A model generated the notes under the pieces. That model saw only the letters and a list, made by a program, of their open reading frames with translations, did no database searches and had not been told where the DNA came from. A DNA stretch of 64,000 nt, taken from Bacteroidales bacterium (lineage in GTDB: Bacteria > Bacteroidota > Bacteroidia > Bacteroidales > F082). Of this stretch, positions 35,315 through 43,632 are shown one piece after another; positions within the stretch are counted from its first letter, which is position 1, and the number at the start of each line of letters is the position of its first letter. The stretch spans positions 1-64,000 of the forward strand of contig JAEETH010000015.1 in NCBI GenBank assembly GCA_016290215.1, in the 5' to 3' direction. Both the position numbers and the translations under genes were made by a program.

Positions 35315-36025
35315 ATGAAAATGATACTTTGTTTGGAAACAGCCACACCCGTATGTTCGGTGGCACTCAACGAAAACTGTTGCACTATCGCCTTGCGCGA
35401 AACGGAAGGACAAAATGCTCATTCCGAGAAGATTACCAATTTCATCCGAGAGGTGATGGAAGTGGGCAAAATCGACTATTCACAGCTGGATGCTGTGGCT
35501 GTGAGCAAGGGCCCCGGCTCATACACTGGATTGCGTATTGGCGTGAGTACCGCAAAAGGCATTTGTTATGCCGCCGACCTCCCCTTGATGGCTATCGACA
35601 CCTTGGAAGCCATGGCTCACGGCATGAAAGCCAAACTTGGGAGCCAAATCGGTGAGAATGACCTGCTTATCCCGATGATTGATGCGCGAAGAATGGAGGT
35701 ATATGCTGCCGTTTTTGATGCCAACTTGAACAGAATCAACGACACCGCTGCCTTGATCATCGATGAAAACTCATTTGAAGACTTGCGAAAAGACCATCAT
35801 CTTTGGCTTTTCGGTGATGGTGCGCCAAAATTAAGTAAACTATTTGAGAACCAAACTAATATCAGTATCGTTGACGGTTTCAAACCTTCGGCGGCATATA
35901 TGCTTCCTTTGGCTGAAAAAGCATTGCGAAACCATGATTTCGTCGACGTGGCGTATTTTGAACCGTTTTATCTGAAAGACTTCATTGCGGGCAAGCCGCA
36001 TGTGAAGGGATTAGTTAATAGTTGA
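35315..36025 (+). CDS. tsaB: tRNA threonylcarbamoyladenosine biosynthesis protein TsaB
   Basis: TsaB is the ASKHA-fold partner of TsaD in making the t6A modification at position 37 of ANN-decoding tRNAs. It has 236 residues from Met at 35315 (MKMILCLETATPVCSVAL); the open frame begins 11 codons earlier at 35282, which is too long. The family string VSKGPGSYTGLRIGVSTAKG is present at about residues 60-79. It stands alone on the plus strand, divergent from the defence operon. Confidence 0.93.
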   Translation: MKMILCLETATPVCSVALNENCCTIALRETEGQNAHSEKITNFIREVMEVGKIDYSQLDAVAVSKGPGSYTGLRIGVSTAKGICYAADLPLMAIDTLEAMAHGMKAKLGSQIGENDLLIPMIDARRMEVYAAVFDANLNRINDTAALIIDENSFEDLRKDHHLWLFGDGAPKLSKLFENQTNISIVDGFKPSAAYMLPLAEKALRNHDFVDVAYFEPFYLKDFIAGKPHVKGLVNS

Positions 36026-36057
36026 TAATTTAGAGTTAGAGTTGATAGTTTGAAGGT

Positions 36058-37278
36058 ATGAAGAAATTAGTGCTTATCGTATTGTTTTTGGTGGTTGGTC
36101 TTGCAGTCAAAGCGCAGGCTCCACATATCTATGAGCATGATTATCCAGTGATTACGGAAGAAGATCCTCAAATCCATGCCATGATGGATTCCGTTTCATT
36201 GGACAGTATCCAAGCCAACATCGAACATCTTTGTTCCTTTCACACGCGCCGCTATGACAGCCGTTACATATACGATGTACAAGATTGGCTTGTAGCACGT
36301 TACCGTCAAATAAAAGGCATCGACACAGTGATGTTGCACGACTTCCCTGTCCCCAATTTTGAGGAAGGAACCGCCGACAATATTCTCGCTGTCCAATGGG
36401 GTACCAAAACGCCTGAAGAATACGTCATCTGCGGGGCACATTACGACTCGTGGAATGCCGACGGCTACGACCCCGACACCATCCGCTCACCTGGCGCCGA
36501 CGACAATGCCTCGGGTGTGGCTGGCATTCTTGAAACCGCAAGAATATTAAGCCGTTACACCTTCGACCGTACCATCATCTATGCCAACTGGTGCGCCGAG
36601 GAAGTAGGTCTTGTGGGCAGTGCCGCCTACGCCGCTGATTGCGCTGCACAACGCATGGACATCGTCGCCTATTTCAACCTCGACATGACGGGCTACCTCG
36701 CTGAAGGCTCGGATATTCATATCAACTTGATGTACACCACACAGGATTCACTCCTCGGAAATTATGTCAAACGTTTCAGTCGTACTTATTTCCCTGAAAT
36801 GCGTATCTGGCAAGACTGGCTTGCCTGGGGCGACAGCGACTATTCCTCGTTCAACCGGAACGGCTATGCCGCCATCCATCCCTTCGAAGACACACACGCC
36901 AGCTCGCCATTCATTCACACCCGACAGGATGTTTTAGGCGTGAGCGTCAACAACTTGGAACAATGCAAACGCTTCACTGAACTCAACCTTGGCACTGTAG
37001 CAGTTTTGGCGGGACTTAACAATAGTTCGGTGTCCGAAAACGAAAAACCCAATGTAGCCCTCTACCCCAATCCTGCCAAGGAATCGGTCAATATCCTTGC
37101 CGAAGATGGGCTGCAATTCATCGAAATATGCAACCTCTGGGGAAAACAAGTCGCAACAATGCATTTACAGGGAGAAAAAAATTGCACGATTGACACAAAC
37201 GGCATAACTACAGGCATCTATGTAGTCAAAATCACCTCTGAAAAAAACACTGCCTTACAAAAACTAATCATCAGATAA
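36058..37278 (+). CDS. Secreted M28 family zinc peptidase with T9SS sorting domain
   Basis: An M28 aminopeptidase-like protein of 406 residues. A signal peptide ends near AQA (residues 19-21). The metal ligands follow the family pattern: His128 and Asp130 in GAHYDSW, Asp148/149 in ADDNASG, Glu181/182 in AEEVGLVGS, Asp209 in NLDMTG, and His in FIHTRQD. Residues about 330-406 (YPNPAKESVNIL to ALQKLIIR) are a type A type-IX-secretion C-terminal domain, so the protein should cross the outer membrane and be released or anchored at the surface. It starts 32 bases after tsaB. Confidence 0.92.
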   Translation: MKKLVLIVLFLVVGLAVKAQAPHIYEHDYPVITEEDPQIHAMMDSVSLDSIQANIEHLCSFHTRRYDSRYIYDVQDWLVARYRQIKGIDTVMLHDFPVPNFEEGTADNILAVQWGTKTPEEYVICGAHYDSWNADGYDPDTIRSPGADDNASGVAGILETARILSRYTFDRTIIYANWCAEEVGLVGSAAYAADCAAQRMDIVAYFNLDMTGYLAEGSDIHINLMYTTQDSLLGNYVKRFSRTYFPEMRIWQDWLAWGDSDYSSFNRNGYAAIHPFEDTHASSPFIHTRQDVLGVSVNNLEQCKRFTELNLGTVAVLAGLNNSSVSENEKPNVALYPNPAKESVNILAEDGLQFIEICNLWGKQVATMHLQGEKNCTIDTNGITTGIYVVKITSEKNTALQKLIIR

Positions 37279-37281
37279 TTC

Positions 37282-37339
37282 AAAAAAGCCCACCCTCTAT
37301 AGATTCCCAAGGGAATGACATAGAAGACAGGCTTTTTTT
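37282..37339. terminator. Bidirectional terminator between the M28 gene and gltX
   Basis: AAAAAAGCC (37282-37290) pairs with GGCTTTTTTT (37330-37339); the run of T on either strand can serve both converging genes. The long loop makes it weaker than a classical hairpin. Confidence 0.55.
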
Positions 37340-37354
37340 GCAAAGACGTGATGG

Positions 37355-38872
37355 TTAACCCAAAACCTTGACGCCAGCGTCGATGCGCTTGAGGGTCTCT
37401 TCCTTGCCCAAAAGCTCAAGGATTTCGCCGATGTGAGGGCCTTTGCCAGCACCCACCACCATCAAACGAAGGCCATTCATCACAAGGCCCATGTTCAGCT
37501 CGTTGCTGGTAATCCAGTTGTTGAGCGTTTCGTCAATGTTGGCCAAAGTGAAAGGCTCGATGCCCTTAATGACTTCTTTGACTTTGAGCATGGTTTCGGC
37601 GGAATTATCCTTCCAACGTTTCTTCACCGTCACGGGGTCGTATTCCGTCGGGGCTTCAAAGAAGAAGAAGCTCTGGTCCCAAATCTCCTTCACAAAGTTG
37701 ACTCTATCTTTCACTAAGCCAGCGACTTTCACGGCAAAATCAAGCGGAGTTTCGATGCCTTTTTCGGCCTTCAGCCAAGCCTGATAGTCCTTGCCGACTT
37801 CCTCGTTCGACTTACGCATCAGCCACTCGTGGTTGAACCACTTGGTCTTCTCCACGTTAAACTTGGCACCGCTCTTGCTGCAACGCTCCAACGAGAAAGC
37901 CTGGATGAGTTCGTCCATGGTGAAGATTTCCTGCTCAGTGCCCGGGTTCCAGCCCAACAAGGCCAACATATTGATAAAAGCCTCGGGGTAGTAGCCCGAT
38001 TGCTTGTAGCCCATGGCCGTGTCGCCGGTCTTCGGGTCGACCCAATACATCGGGAAGACAGGGAAACCGAGGCGGTCGCCGTCGCGTTTGCTAAGCTTGC
38101 CGTTGCCATCGGGTTTGAGCAACAAGGGCAGATGGGCAAACTGCGGTGCTTCCCATCCGAAGGCCTCGTAGAGCATGACGTGGAGCGGCATCGAAGGAAG
38201 CCACTCCTCACCACGGATGACGTGGCTGATCTGCATCAGATGGTCGTCGACGATATTGGCCAAATGATAAGTGGGCATGCCGTCGCTCTTGAACAAGACC
38301 TTGTCATCCAAGGTGTTAGTCTGCACGTGCACCTCGCCACGGATGAGGTCGTGCATGACGATTTCTCGGTCTTCGGGAATCATGAAACGCACCGTGTAGG
38401 GCACCCCGTCTGCAATGAGTTTCTCGACTTCTTCCTTGCTCATCGTCAAGCTGTTGCGCAGGTGCTTGCGGCTCTGACAATTGTAGATGAAGGTCTGCTT
38501 ATTGGCTTCGGCTTCCTTACGGTACTTGTCCAGCTCCTCGGCGGTGTCGAAGGCGATGTAAGCGCAGCCTTTAGCTAACAACTCGTCACTGTATTGCTTG
38601 TAAAGGTGTTTGCGGTTGCTCTGCTTGTAGGGGCCAAACTCGCCGCCCACATAGTCGCTCTCGTCAAACTTGATACCGCACCAATCGAGTGACTCGACGA
38701 TGTACTGCTCGGCACCAGGCACAAAACGAGTTTGATCGGTATCCTCAATGCGGAGGATCATCTTGCCGCCATTCTTCTTGGCAAACAAGTAGTTATATAA
38801 CGCGGTACGCACGCCTCCAATATGTAATGGGCCCGTCGGGCTGGGGGCAAATCTTACTCTAACTTCTTTCAT
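37355..38872 (-). CDS. gltX: Glutamate--tRNA ligase
   Basis: GluRS charges tRNA-Glu. It has 505 residues, a normal size. The HIGH motif reads HIGG at residues 17-20 within [13 protein letters not shown], and the KMSKS motif reads KLSKR at about residue 260. The C-terminal anticodon-binding helical part is complete. Single-gene unit, convergent with the M28 gene. Confidence 0.96.
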   Translation of the reverse strand: MKEVRVRFAPSPTGPLHIGGVRTALYNYLFAKKNGGKMILRIEDTDQTRFVPGAEQYIVESLDWCGIKFDESDYVGGEFGPYKQSNRKHLYKQYSDELLAKGCAYIAFDTAEELDKYRKEAEANKQTFIYNCQSRKHLRNSLTMSKEEVEKLIADGVPYTVRFMIPEDREIVMHDLIRGEVHVQTNTLDDKVLFKSDGMPTYHLANIVDDHLMQISHVIRGEEWLPSMPLHVMLYEAFGWEAPQFAHLPLLLKPDGNGKLSKRDGDRLGFPVFPMYWVDPKTGDTAMGYKQSGYYPEAFINMLALLGWNPGTEQEIFTMDELIQAFSLERCSKSGAKFNVEKTKWFNHEWLMRKSNEEVGKDYQAWLKAEKGIETPLDFAVKVAGLVKDRVNFVKEIWDQSFFFFEAPTEYDPVTVKKRWKDNSAETMLKVKEVIKGIEPFTLANIDETLNNWITSNELNMGLVMNGLRLMVVGAGKGPHIGEILELLGKEETLKRIDAGVKVLG

Positions 38873-38896
38873 ATTATGTGTTTGATTAATAATTAT

Positions 38897-38962
38897 GACT
38901 GCGAGACACGGGACTGCGGGACTTGTTTAGTCTCGCGTCTCGAAGTCACGAAGTCTCATGTC
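38897..38962. repeat. GACGCGGGACT-type palindrome, copy 1
   Basis: GACTGCGAGACACGGGACT... is followed, after a short loop, by AGTCTCGCGTCTCG and AAGTCTCATGTCC, which pair back in blocks. Related blocks occur at 57030-57083 and 61947-62083. Confidence 0.75.
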
Positions 38963-39057
38963 CTATTTCGGGTGCAAAATTAGTTTATTTATCGAAACTA
39001 TGGGAAAAACTATCAACGCTTTTCGGCCAAATTTGGACTTTTAATCTTTAATATGAC

Positions 39058-39078
39058 GTGAATGAATAAATTATTCAC
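39058..39078. promoter_or_regulatory. GTGAAT...ATTCAC palindrome upstream of the Fic gene
   Basis: GTGAAT and ATTCAC lie 9 bases apart, about 65 bases before the predicted -7 element of the Fic gene. It could be an operator, but this rests on symmetry and place only. Confidence 0.3.
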
Positions 39079-39120
39079 ATCAATTTTTGATTTGAATAAT
39101 ACATTTTTTCGCTTCATTTC

Positions 39121-39150
39121 TTGTTATATAAATAAAAATATGTATATTTG
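39121..39150 (+). promoter_or_regulatory. Predicted promoter of the Fic gene
   Basis: TTG (39121-39123) is followed after 19 bases by TATATTTG (39143-39150). The start codon is 43 bases downstream. A second TATATTTG at 39165-39172 lacks a spaced TTTG. Confidence 0.5.
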
Positions 39151-39192
39151 CAGCGAAAAACAAGTATATTTGTTTCAAAATTTGAATGGTTT

Positions 39193-40302
39193 ATGAAAAC
39201 ACCATTTTGGATATGGCAATATGAGGGATGGCCACGTTTCTGCTGGAGCAACGACAATGTCATAGGCACGTTGGCACAGGTACGCGAGAAGCAAGGACGG
39301 CTGCTTGGCCTGATGGACAGCCTCGGTTTTGACACGCAAAGTATCTCTTCTCTTGAAGTGATGACCGAAGAAGTGTTGCGCAACAGCGAGATCGAAGGAT
39401 TGCTACTCAACCCCAACCATGTGCGTTCGTCGGTGGCCCGCCACCTCGGGCTTGACACCGCAGGGCTGCCTATGCCCGACCATTATACAGAAGGCGTGGT
39501 GCAGGTGATGTTGGATGCTGTGCAAAATGCCAATGAGCCTTTGACCGAAGAGCGCCTATTCAACTGGCATACGGCATTGTTTCCGATGGGTCGTAGCGGC
39601 ATCAAGCCCATCACTGTGGCGGCTTGGCGACAGGGTGCAGAGCCGATGCAAGTGGTGAGCGGTGCCATGGGAAAGGAAAAAGTCCATTACGAAGCACCGC
39701 CTTCGGAGGATGTACCTCGACAAATGCGACTGTTTTTAGACTGGTTTAACAGTGAATCCACCACAGACCCGGTGCTGAAAGCAGCTGTGGCACACCTTTG
39801 GTTTGTCAACATACACCCGTTTGAGGACGGCAATGGCCGCTTGACGCGCACCATCACTGATATGCTCCTTGCCCGTGCCGATGGCTCGTCGCAACGATTC
39901 TATAGCATGTCGTCGGCTATCCTGCGCGATAGAAAGAATTACTACGAAGTTTTGGAATACATGGGCAAGCATGGTTTGGACATCACGCAATGGCTCTTGT
40001 GGTTCTTGAAGACTATGGAAAACGCCATCGACACCGCCGTTGAGAAGACTCATAGAGTGGTTCGGAAGTCGTTGTTTTGGCAGGAAAAGCGCAATATCGC
40101 CCTCAACGAGAGGCAGATCAAGGTCATCAACCGCCTATGGGACGGCTTCGAAGGCAAACTCAACACCAGCAAGTGGGCCAAGATGACCAAGACCTCTACA
40201 GCCACCGCCTTGCGCGATATTCAAGATCTTGTTGAGAAAGGGATACTCCGCCGCACTGAGGAAGGAGGACGTAGCACAAATTACGAGTTAGTGGAGAAAT
40301 AA
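39193..40302 (+). CDS. Fic family protein
   Basis: A Fic-fold AMP-transferase-like protein of 369 residues. The active-site motif HPFEDGNGR is at residues 208-216, matching HxFx(D/E)GNGRxxR. The inhibitory-helix-like string NSEIEG at 64-69 lies N-terminal to it, as in class II Fic proteins that check their own activity. An N-terminal region (FWIWQYEGWPRFCW) fits the DUF4172-type N-domain, and a winged-helix-like C-terminus (TSTATALRDIQDLVEKGILRR) may bind DNA. Family members AMPylate target proteins; the target here is unknown. The open frame reaches back to 39148, but 39193 gives the family N-terminus. Confidence 0.9.
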   Translation: MKTPFWIWQYEGWPRFCWSNDNVIGTLAQVREKQGRLLGLMDSLGFDTQSISSLEVMTEEVLRNSEIEGLLLNPNHVRSSVARHLGLDTAGLPMPDHYTEGVVQVMLDAVQNANEPLTEERLFNWHTALFPMGRSGIKPITVAAWRQGAEPMQVVSGAMGKEKVHYEAPPSEDVPRQMRLFLDWFNSESTTDPVLKAAVAHLWFVNIHPFEDGNGRLTRTITDMLLARADGSSQRFYSMSSAILRDRKNYYEVLEYMGKHGLDITQWLLWFLKTMENAIDTAVEKTHRVVRKSLFWQEKRNIALNERQIKVINRLWDGFEGKLNTSKWAKMTKTSTATALRDIQDLVEKGILRRTEEGGRSTNYELVEK

Positions 40303-40305
40303 ACG

Positions 40306-40336
40306 AAAAAAGCCTGCCGAAACTCAGCAGGCTTTT
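40306..40336 (+). terminator. Terminator after the Fic gene
   Basis: AAAAGCCTGC (40307-40316) and GCAGGCTTTT (40327-40336) form a stem with a 10-base loop and flanking A and T runs. It could also end the tRNA transcript from the other strand. Confidence 0.8.
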
Positions 40337-40337
40337 G

Positions 40338-40408
40338 AGGTACCTGGCGGACTCGAACCGCCGTCCCCGGTTTTGCAGACCGATCCCTAACCGCTCGGGC
40401 AAGGTACC
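40338..40408 (-). tRNA. tRNA-Cys (GCA)
   Basis: The minus strand folds into a 71-base cloverleaf. The acceptor stem is GGTACCT/AGGTACC, the anticodon loop CTGCAAA carries GCA, the D arm is CCCGAGCGGTTAGGG, and the T arm is GGCGG-TTCGAGT-CCGCC. CCA is not encoded (T then CAAAA follows). Confidence 0.96.
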
Positions 40409-40468
40409 CTATTGCGGCTGCAAAGATACAACTTTTTGACGAACCGCAAGTGTTTTCTTTGAAAAAAT

Positions 40469-41878
40469 TTACACCATGCCCCTTGCCGACAACTTCAGCC
40501 AGTTCCAAACGACCAAGGCCACAAAGAGCAAGCCACAATATAGATAGAAGATTTTCAAATCTTTACGGCGCAGGTGTGTCATCGCGTATGCACCCGTGAG
40601 CATAATTAATGGTACAACAGGTTCATGAAAACGTTCCGAGTTGGCGGCAAACGAAAACATGATAATGGCCAAATACGACAATTCGTAGGCTCCAAGCAGG
40701 CTGAAATCGCGCCATTTCTTCTGCCGAAACGCAATCACGATAGCCAACATGGCGAAGAATGCAACAAAATTAGTTACATAAGTGCTACCATGTATCATCT
40801 TGTTGTGGTCAGGGGCCTCCTCCACCATGGGTGCAAGTGGCAGCACAAATGCTCCTGGGGCCAAAATCCAACTTTGGGCTAATTGGCCATGTTTCATCCC
40901 CATCGATTCGTATTTGTCAGATTGATAATGCAAATCGGTGAATTTCAACCTGTTGATAATTTTCATTTCGCGACCAACAGGAGATAACAGGAAGGCGAAA
41001 AACACGATAACCACTGAAGCTATGGTGATGATTTTTGTTTTTTTGGATACCAACTCCTTCGAGGACAACATCACAAAGACCAAAAAAGCGAAAATCAAGC
41101 ACATCCCGATGATGGTGCGGAAACCGAAAGTCAAAGCCGTGAAAAGTATAGGCGAAAAGATGTTCCAAAAATTGTATTTCTTGCTTCGGATAAGGTTGTC
41201 CATGCGCTCAAGGGCAAGGATGGAAAGGAATATCATCTCCATTTCCTTTGTATGCAGACCGCAACTTTGGACCAAGATAGGCGTGAAAACCATCATCACA
41301 GCGGCCAAACGACCAGCGCGCTCGCCGAAAGTGCGTGAACCTAACTTGTAAACCACAATGCAAAGATAGGCACTCATCAAGGCCTTCAACAGCCTAGGTG
41401 TCAGCAAGCTAGGACCAAAAATGGTGTAAATCAAGGTCAGCCAAAGTGTATAGCCTTGGTCGGACCAGCCCATGGTATAGGCATTCAGATACTTGAAAAT
41501 ATAGGAGACATAGCCATGACGCACACATCGCGACAGATAAGCCGCCGTGGAATGATAAAAAATGCTATCACCCGCACCTAATTCAAAAGCCTTGCCTGTA
41601 CCATAATAATAGTAATATGCCACCAAGAAAGCATACAGTCCTCGGATGACGAAGGCCACCAAAAAGACCTTCCACTTGAAATGCTTTGTTTCGTCAGCCT
41701 TCCAACGGGGATAAAAAATGGCAGTCAGCAGGAAGAAAAACAACACCTCCCCTATGCCCCACAACATCCATTTCAGTTGGAGAGCATGCTCATGAAAGGC
41801 CACACTGATGACGATGAGCGCAAGTAAATACAGCCCAATGCCAATGAAGGAGATATGTCGGAGCAGTTTGGTACTCAT
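40469..41878 (-). CDS. Multi-pass membrane protein, GT-C glycosyltransferase-like
   Basis: A 469-residue protein with about ten to twelve hydrophobic helices. After the second or third helix it has ELGAGDSIFYHSTAAYLS, an acidic loop in the place where GT-C (ArnT/PMT-like) enzymes carry their catalytic Asp. WSDQGYTLWLTLIYTIFG and HTKEMEMIFLSILALERM follow. Such proteins move sugars from lipid carriers on the outer face of the inner membrane. The call rests on architecture, not on a close match. The frame extends 30 codons to 41968, but those codons are translated palindrome (41890-41915); Met at 41878 is the better start. Confidence 0.65.
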   Translation of the reverse strand: MSTKLLRHISFIGIGLYLLALIVISVAFHEHALQLKWMLWGIGEVLFFFLLTAIFYPRWKADETKHFKWKVFLVAFVIRGLYAFLVAYYYYYGTGKAFELGAGDSIFYHSTAAYLSRCVRHGYVSYIFKYLNAYTMGWSDQGYTLWLTLIYTIFGPSLLTPRLLKALMSAYLCIVVYKLGSRTFGERAGRLAAVMMVFTPILVQSCGLHTKEMEMIFLSILALERMDNLIRSKKYNFWNIFSPILFTALTFGFRTIIGMCLIFAFLVFVMLSSKELVSKKTKIITIASVVIVFFAFLLSPVGREMKIINRLKFTDLHYQSDKYESMGMKHGQLAQSWILAPGAFVLPLAPMVEEAPDHNKMIHGSTYVTNFVAFFAMLAIVIAFRQKKWRDFSLLGAYELSYLAIIMFSFAANSERFHEPVVPLIMLTGAYAMTHLRRKDLKIFYLYCGLLFVALVVWNWLKLSARGMV

Positions 41879-41889
41879 ATTTATGCTAA

Positions 41890-41915
41890 TAGAGCCGTAG
41901 CGCACTACAGCTCTA
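41890..41915. repeat. Short palindrome related to the GGGCTGTC family
   Basis: A 26-base near-palindrome TAGAGCCGTAGCGC and its complement half lies between the GT-C-like gene and the first BACON gene. The wording resembles the arms of 55186-55259. Confidence 0.6.
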
Positions 41916-41918
41916 CAA

Positions 41919-42731
41919 TTAATCGGTTTTGAATATACCACCGTTGCCCTTACGGCTCTTGACAGCACGCATCAACATTGATTTCTCGCCAGGCGTAATC
42001 GTACCCACCTTGCGCATGTCGGCACGTTCCCAAAAGTTGGGCTTGTATTCATGGAAGATACGGTAAAGCGAGTCGGAGGCACAAAGCACCTCTGGGTCGT
42101 AAGGCTCAAGACCGCCGTCCGCTAAATGAAACTCGATATGGAAAAGGTTGCTGTCGCTGTTATAGTCATAATCGAAAGCATAATAAATGACACTGTCATA
42201 TCGCTCAAGAACACGGCGTTGTATGCCCTGACCATTCTCGAAGAAATACATCCGCTGTCCTCTTGTGGTATCGTAGGGGTCATACTCGTAAAGTTCATAA
42301 TTGTCTTCGATTATTTGCCCCCAAAAATCAGTGTTCCAATGCTCTAAAGTGGTCAAGCCAAACACCTTGTTGACCACATCAAAGTCAAGCTTGTTTTGGC
42401 TAATGAAAACCGTACGGCGGACATGCCCTCCCGGCGAGCTGACCACAAAAGAAGAACCCCGGAAATCGCCGTCGCTATAATCTTTTACGGTAACGGTGAC
42501 GATACTGTCGTTGGCTCGACCCGACATAGGCGAAATAGTGTACCAATCTGCATTGTCGTTTTTCGTGATAGACCATTTGCAGTTAGCTCTGATGACAAAA
42601 GTCTGTGTTTCGGGAGCTAATCCAAACCTGATGTCTTGCGACGAGACCAAAACACTATAATCCTTGACGCAGCCGAAAAGGCATAGTGACATTACCGCGA
42701 CAAGGGCAAAAACCAAGCTTTTCGTTTTCAT
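41919..42731 (-). CDS. BACON-domain lipoprotein, paralogue A
   Basis: A 270-residue lipoprotein with a signal peptide and lipobox LFGC (Cys21). Residues about 28-115 are a BACON-type Ig-like domain: CKWSITKNDNADWYTISP, then FVVSSPGGHVRRTVFISQ. The domain occurs in Bacteroidota surface proteins. The second half (HWNTDFWGQIIEDNYELYEYDPYDTT, and EYKPNFWERADMRKVGT) matches the neighbour at 42784-43590 almost motif by motif, and I do not know it elsewhere. The two genes are tandem duplicates. Function unknown; a surface-exposed or periplasmic role is likely. Confidence 0.8.
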   Translation of the reverse strand: MKTKSLVFALVAVMSLCLFGCVKDYSVLVSSQDIRFGLAPETQTFVIRANCKWSITKNDNADWYTISPMSGRANDSIVTVTVKDYSDGDFRGSSFVVSSPGGHVRRTVFISQNKLDFDVVNKVFGLTTLEHWNTDFWGQIIEDNYELYEYDPYDTTRGQRMYFFENGQGIQRRVLERYDSVIYYAFDYDYNSDSNLFHIEFHLADGGLEPYDPEVLCASDSLYRIFHEYKPNFWERADMRKVGTITPGEKSMLMRAVKSRKGNGGIFKTD

Positions 42732-42783
42732 GGGATTATGTTAGATAATATTTCTATACAACAGAGAAACTATATATCTGTTA

Positions 42784-43590
42784 TCATAATCCAAATATGC
42801 CTTCTCCTTTTTTGCGTTTGATGGCTTTCCGCCTCAAATCGACTTTCCCTTCAGGATTGAAAGTGCCTATCTTGCGCATGTCGGCACGCTCCCAAAAGTT
42901 AGGCTTGTATTCATGGATGAAACGATATAGTGAGTCGCTGGCGGTTAGCACTTGAGGATCATAACTTTCTGGCTCGTCGCCAGTGGTGACAAATTCGATG
43001 TGCAAAATCTGGTCGACGGGATTGTAATCGTAAGAGAACGAATAGAAAACGGCAGTGTCATTATGATTATCTCGCTGCACTCCATGACCATTAGCAAAGA
43101 AATACATTTGATAGCCCACGGTGGTATCGTAAGGGTCAAACTCATAATGTTTGTACGAATCCTCAATGATTTGTCCGTAATAGTCTGTGTTCCAGTGTTC
43201 CAGCTCCATCACACTAAAGATTTTATTCACCATGCCATCAAAATCTAACTTGTTTTGCGAAACGAAAACCGTCCTACGAACGTGGCCACCTGGCGAATTG
43301 ATGACAAAGGACGAACCACGATAATCGCCATCAAACGCCTCCACATCGACAGTGAGAACAGCGTCTTTTTCACCGTTCATCATGTCAATGGTGTACCAGT
43401 CGGCATCATCGTTTTTCGTAATGGTCCAATTGCAATTCGCAGTAATCTTAATCGTTTGTGTTTCAGACCCTAATCCAAACCAAAGATTCTGTGTGGAGAC
43501 TTGTACTTTATCTTCTTTCAAACAGCTTACAAGAGCCATAGCTGTCATGACGCATAAGGTCAACAGCAATACTAAGTTTCTTTTTTTCAT
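42784..43590 (-). CDS. BACON-domain lipoprotein, paralogue B
   Basis: A 268-residue lipoprotein starting at Met 43590 (MKKRNLVLLL); the frame goes back to 43617 but without a signal-like start. The lipobox is LVSC. The BACON-like domain and the second half parallel paralogue A: NCNWTITKNDDADWYTID, NSPGGHVRRTVFVSQNKLDFD and EYKPNFWERADMRKIGT. The middle of the second half differs more. It lies 52 bases upstream of paralogue A in the same direction. Confidence 0.8.
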   Translation of the reverse strand: MKKRNLVLLLTLCVMTAMALVSCLKEDKVQVSTQNLWFGLGSETQTIKITANCNWTITKNDDADWYTIDMMNGEKDAVLTVDVEAFDGDYRGSSFVINSPGGHVRRTVFVSQNKLDFDGMVNKIFSVMELEHWNTDYYGQIIEDSYKHYEFDPYDTTVGYQMYFFANGHGVQRDNHNDTAVFYSFSYDYNPVDQILHIEFVTTGDEPESYDPQVLTASDSLYRFIHEYKPNFWERADMRKIGTFNPEGKVDLRRKAIKRKKGEGIFGL

Positions 43591-43632
43591 CTTTTGTTGC
43601 TTTAATATGATGTGCAAAAGTACATATTTTTG

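Noticed and set aside
41879..41968. 30-codon N-terminal extension of the GT-C-like protein
   Set aside because: It covers a palindrome and overlaps the BACON gene; Met 41878 begins the normal membrane protein.
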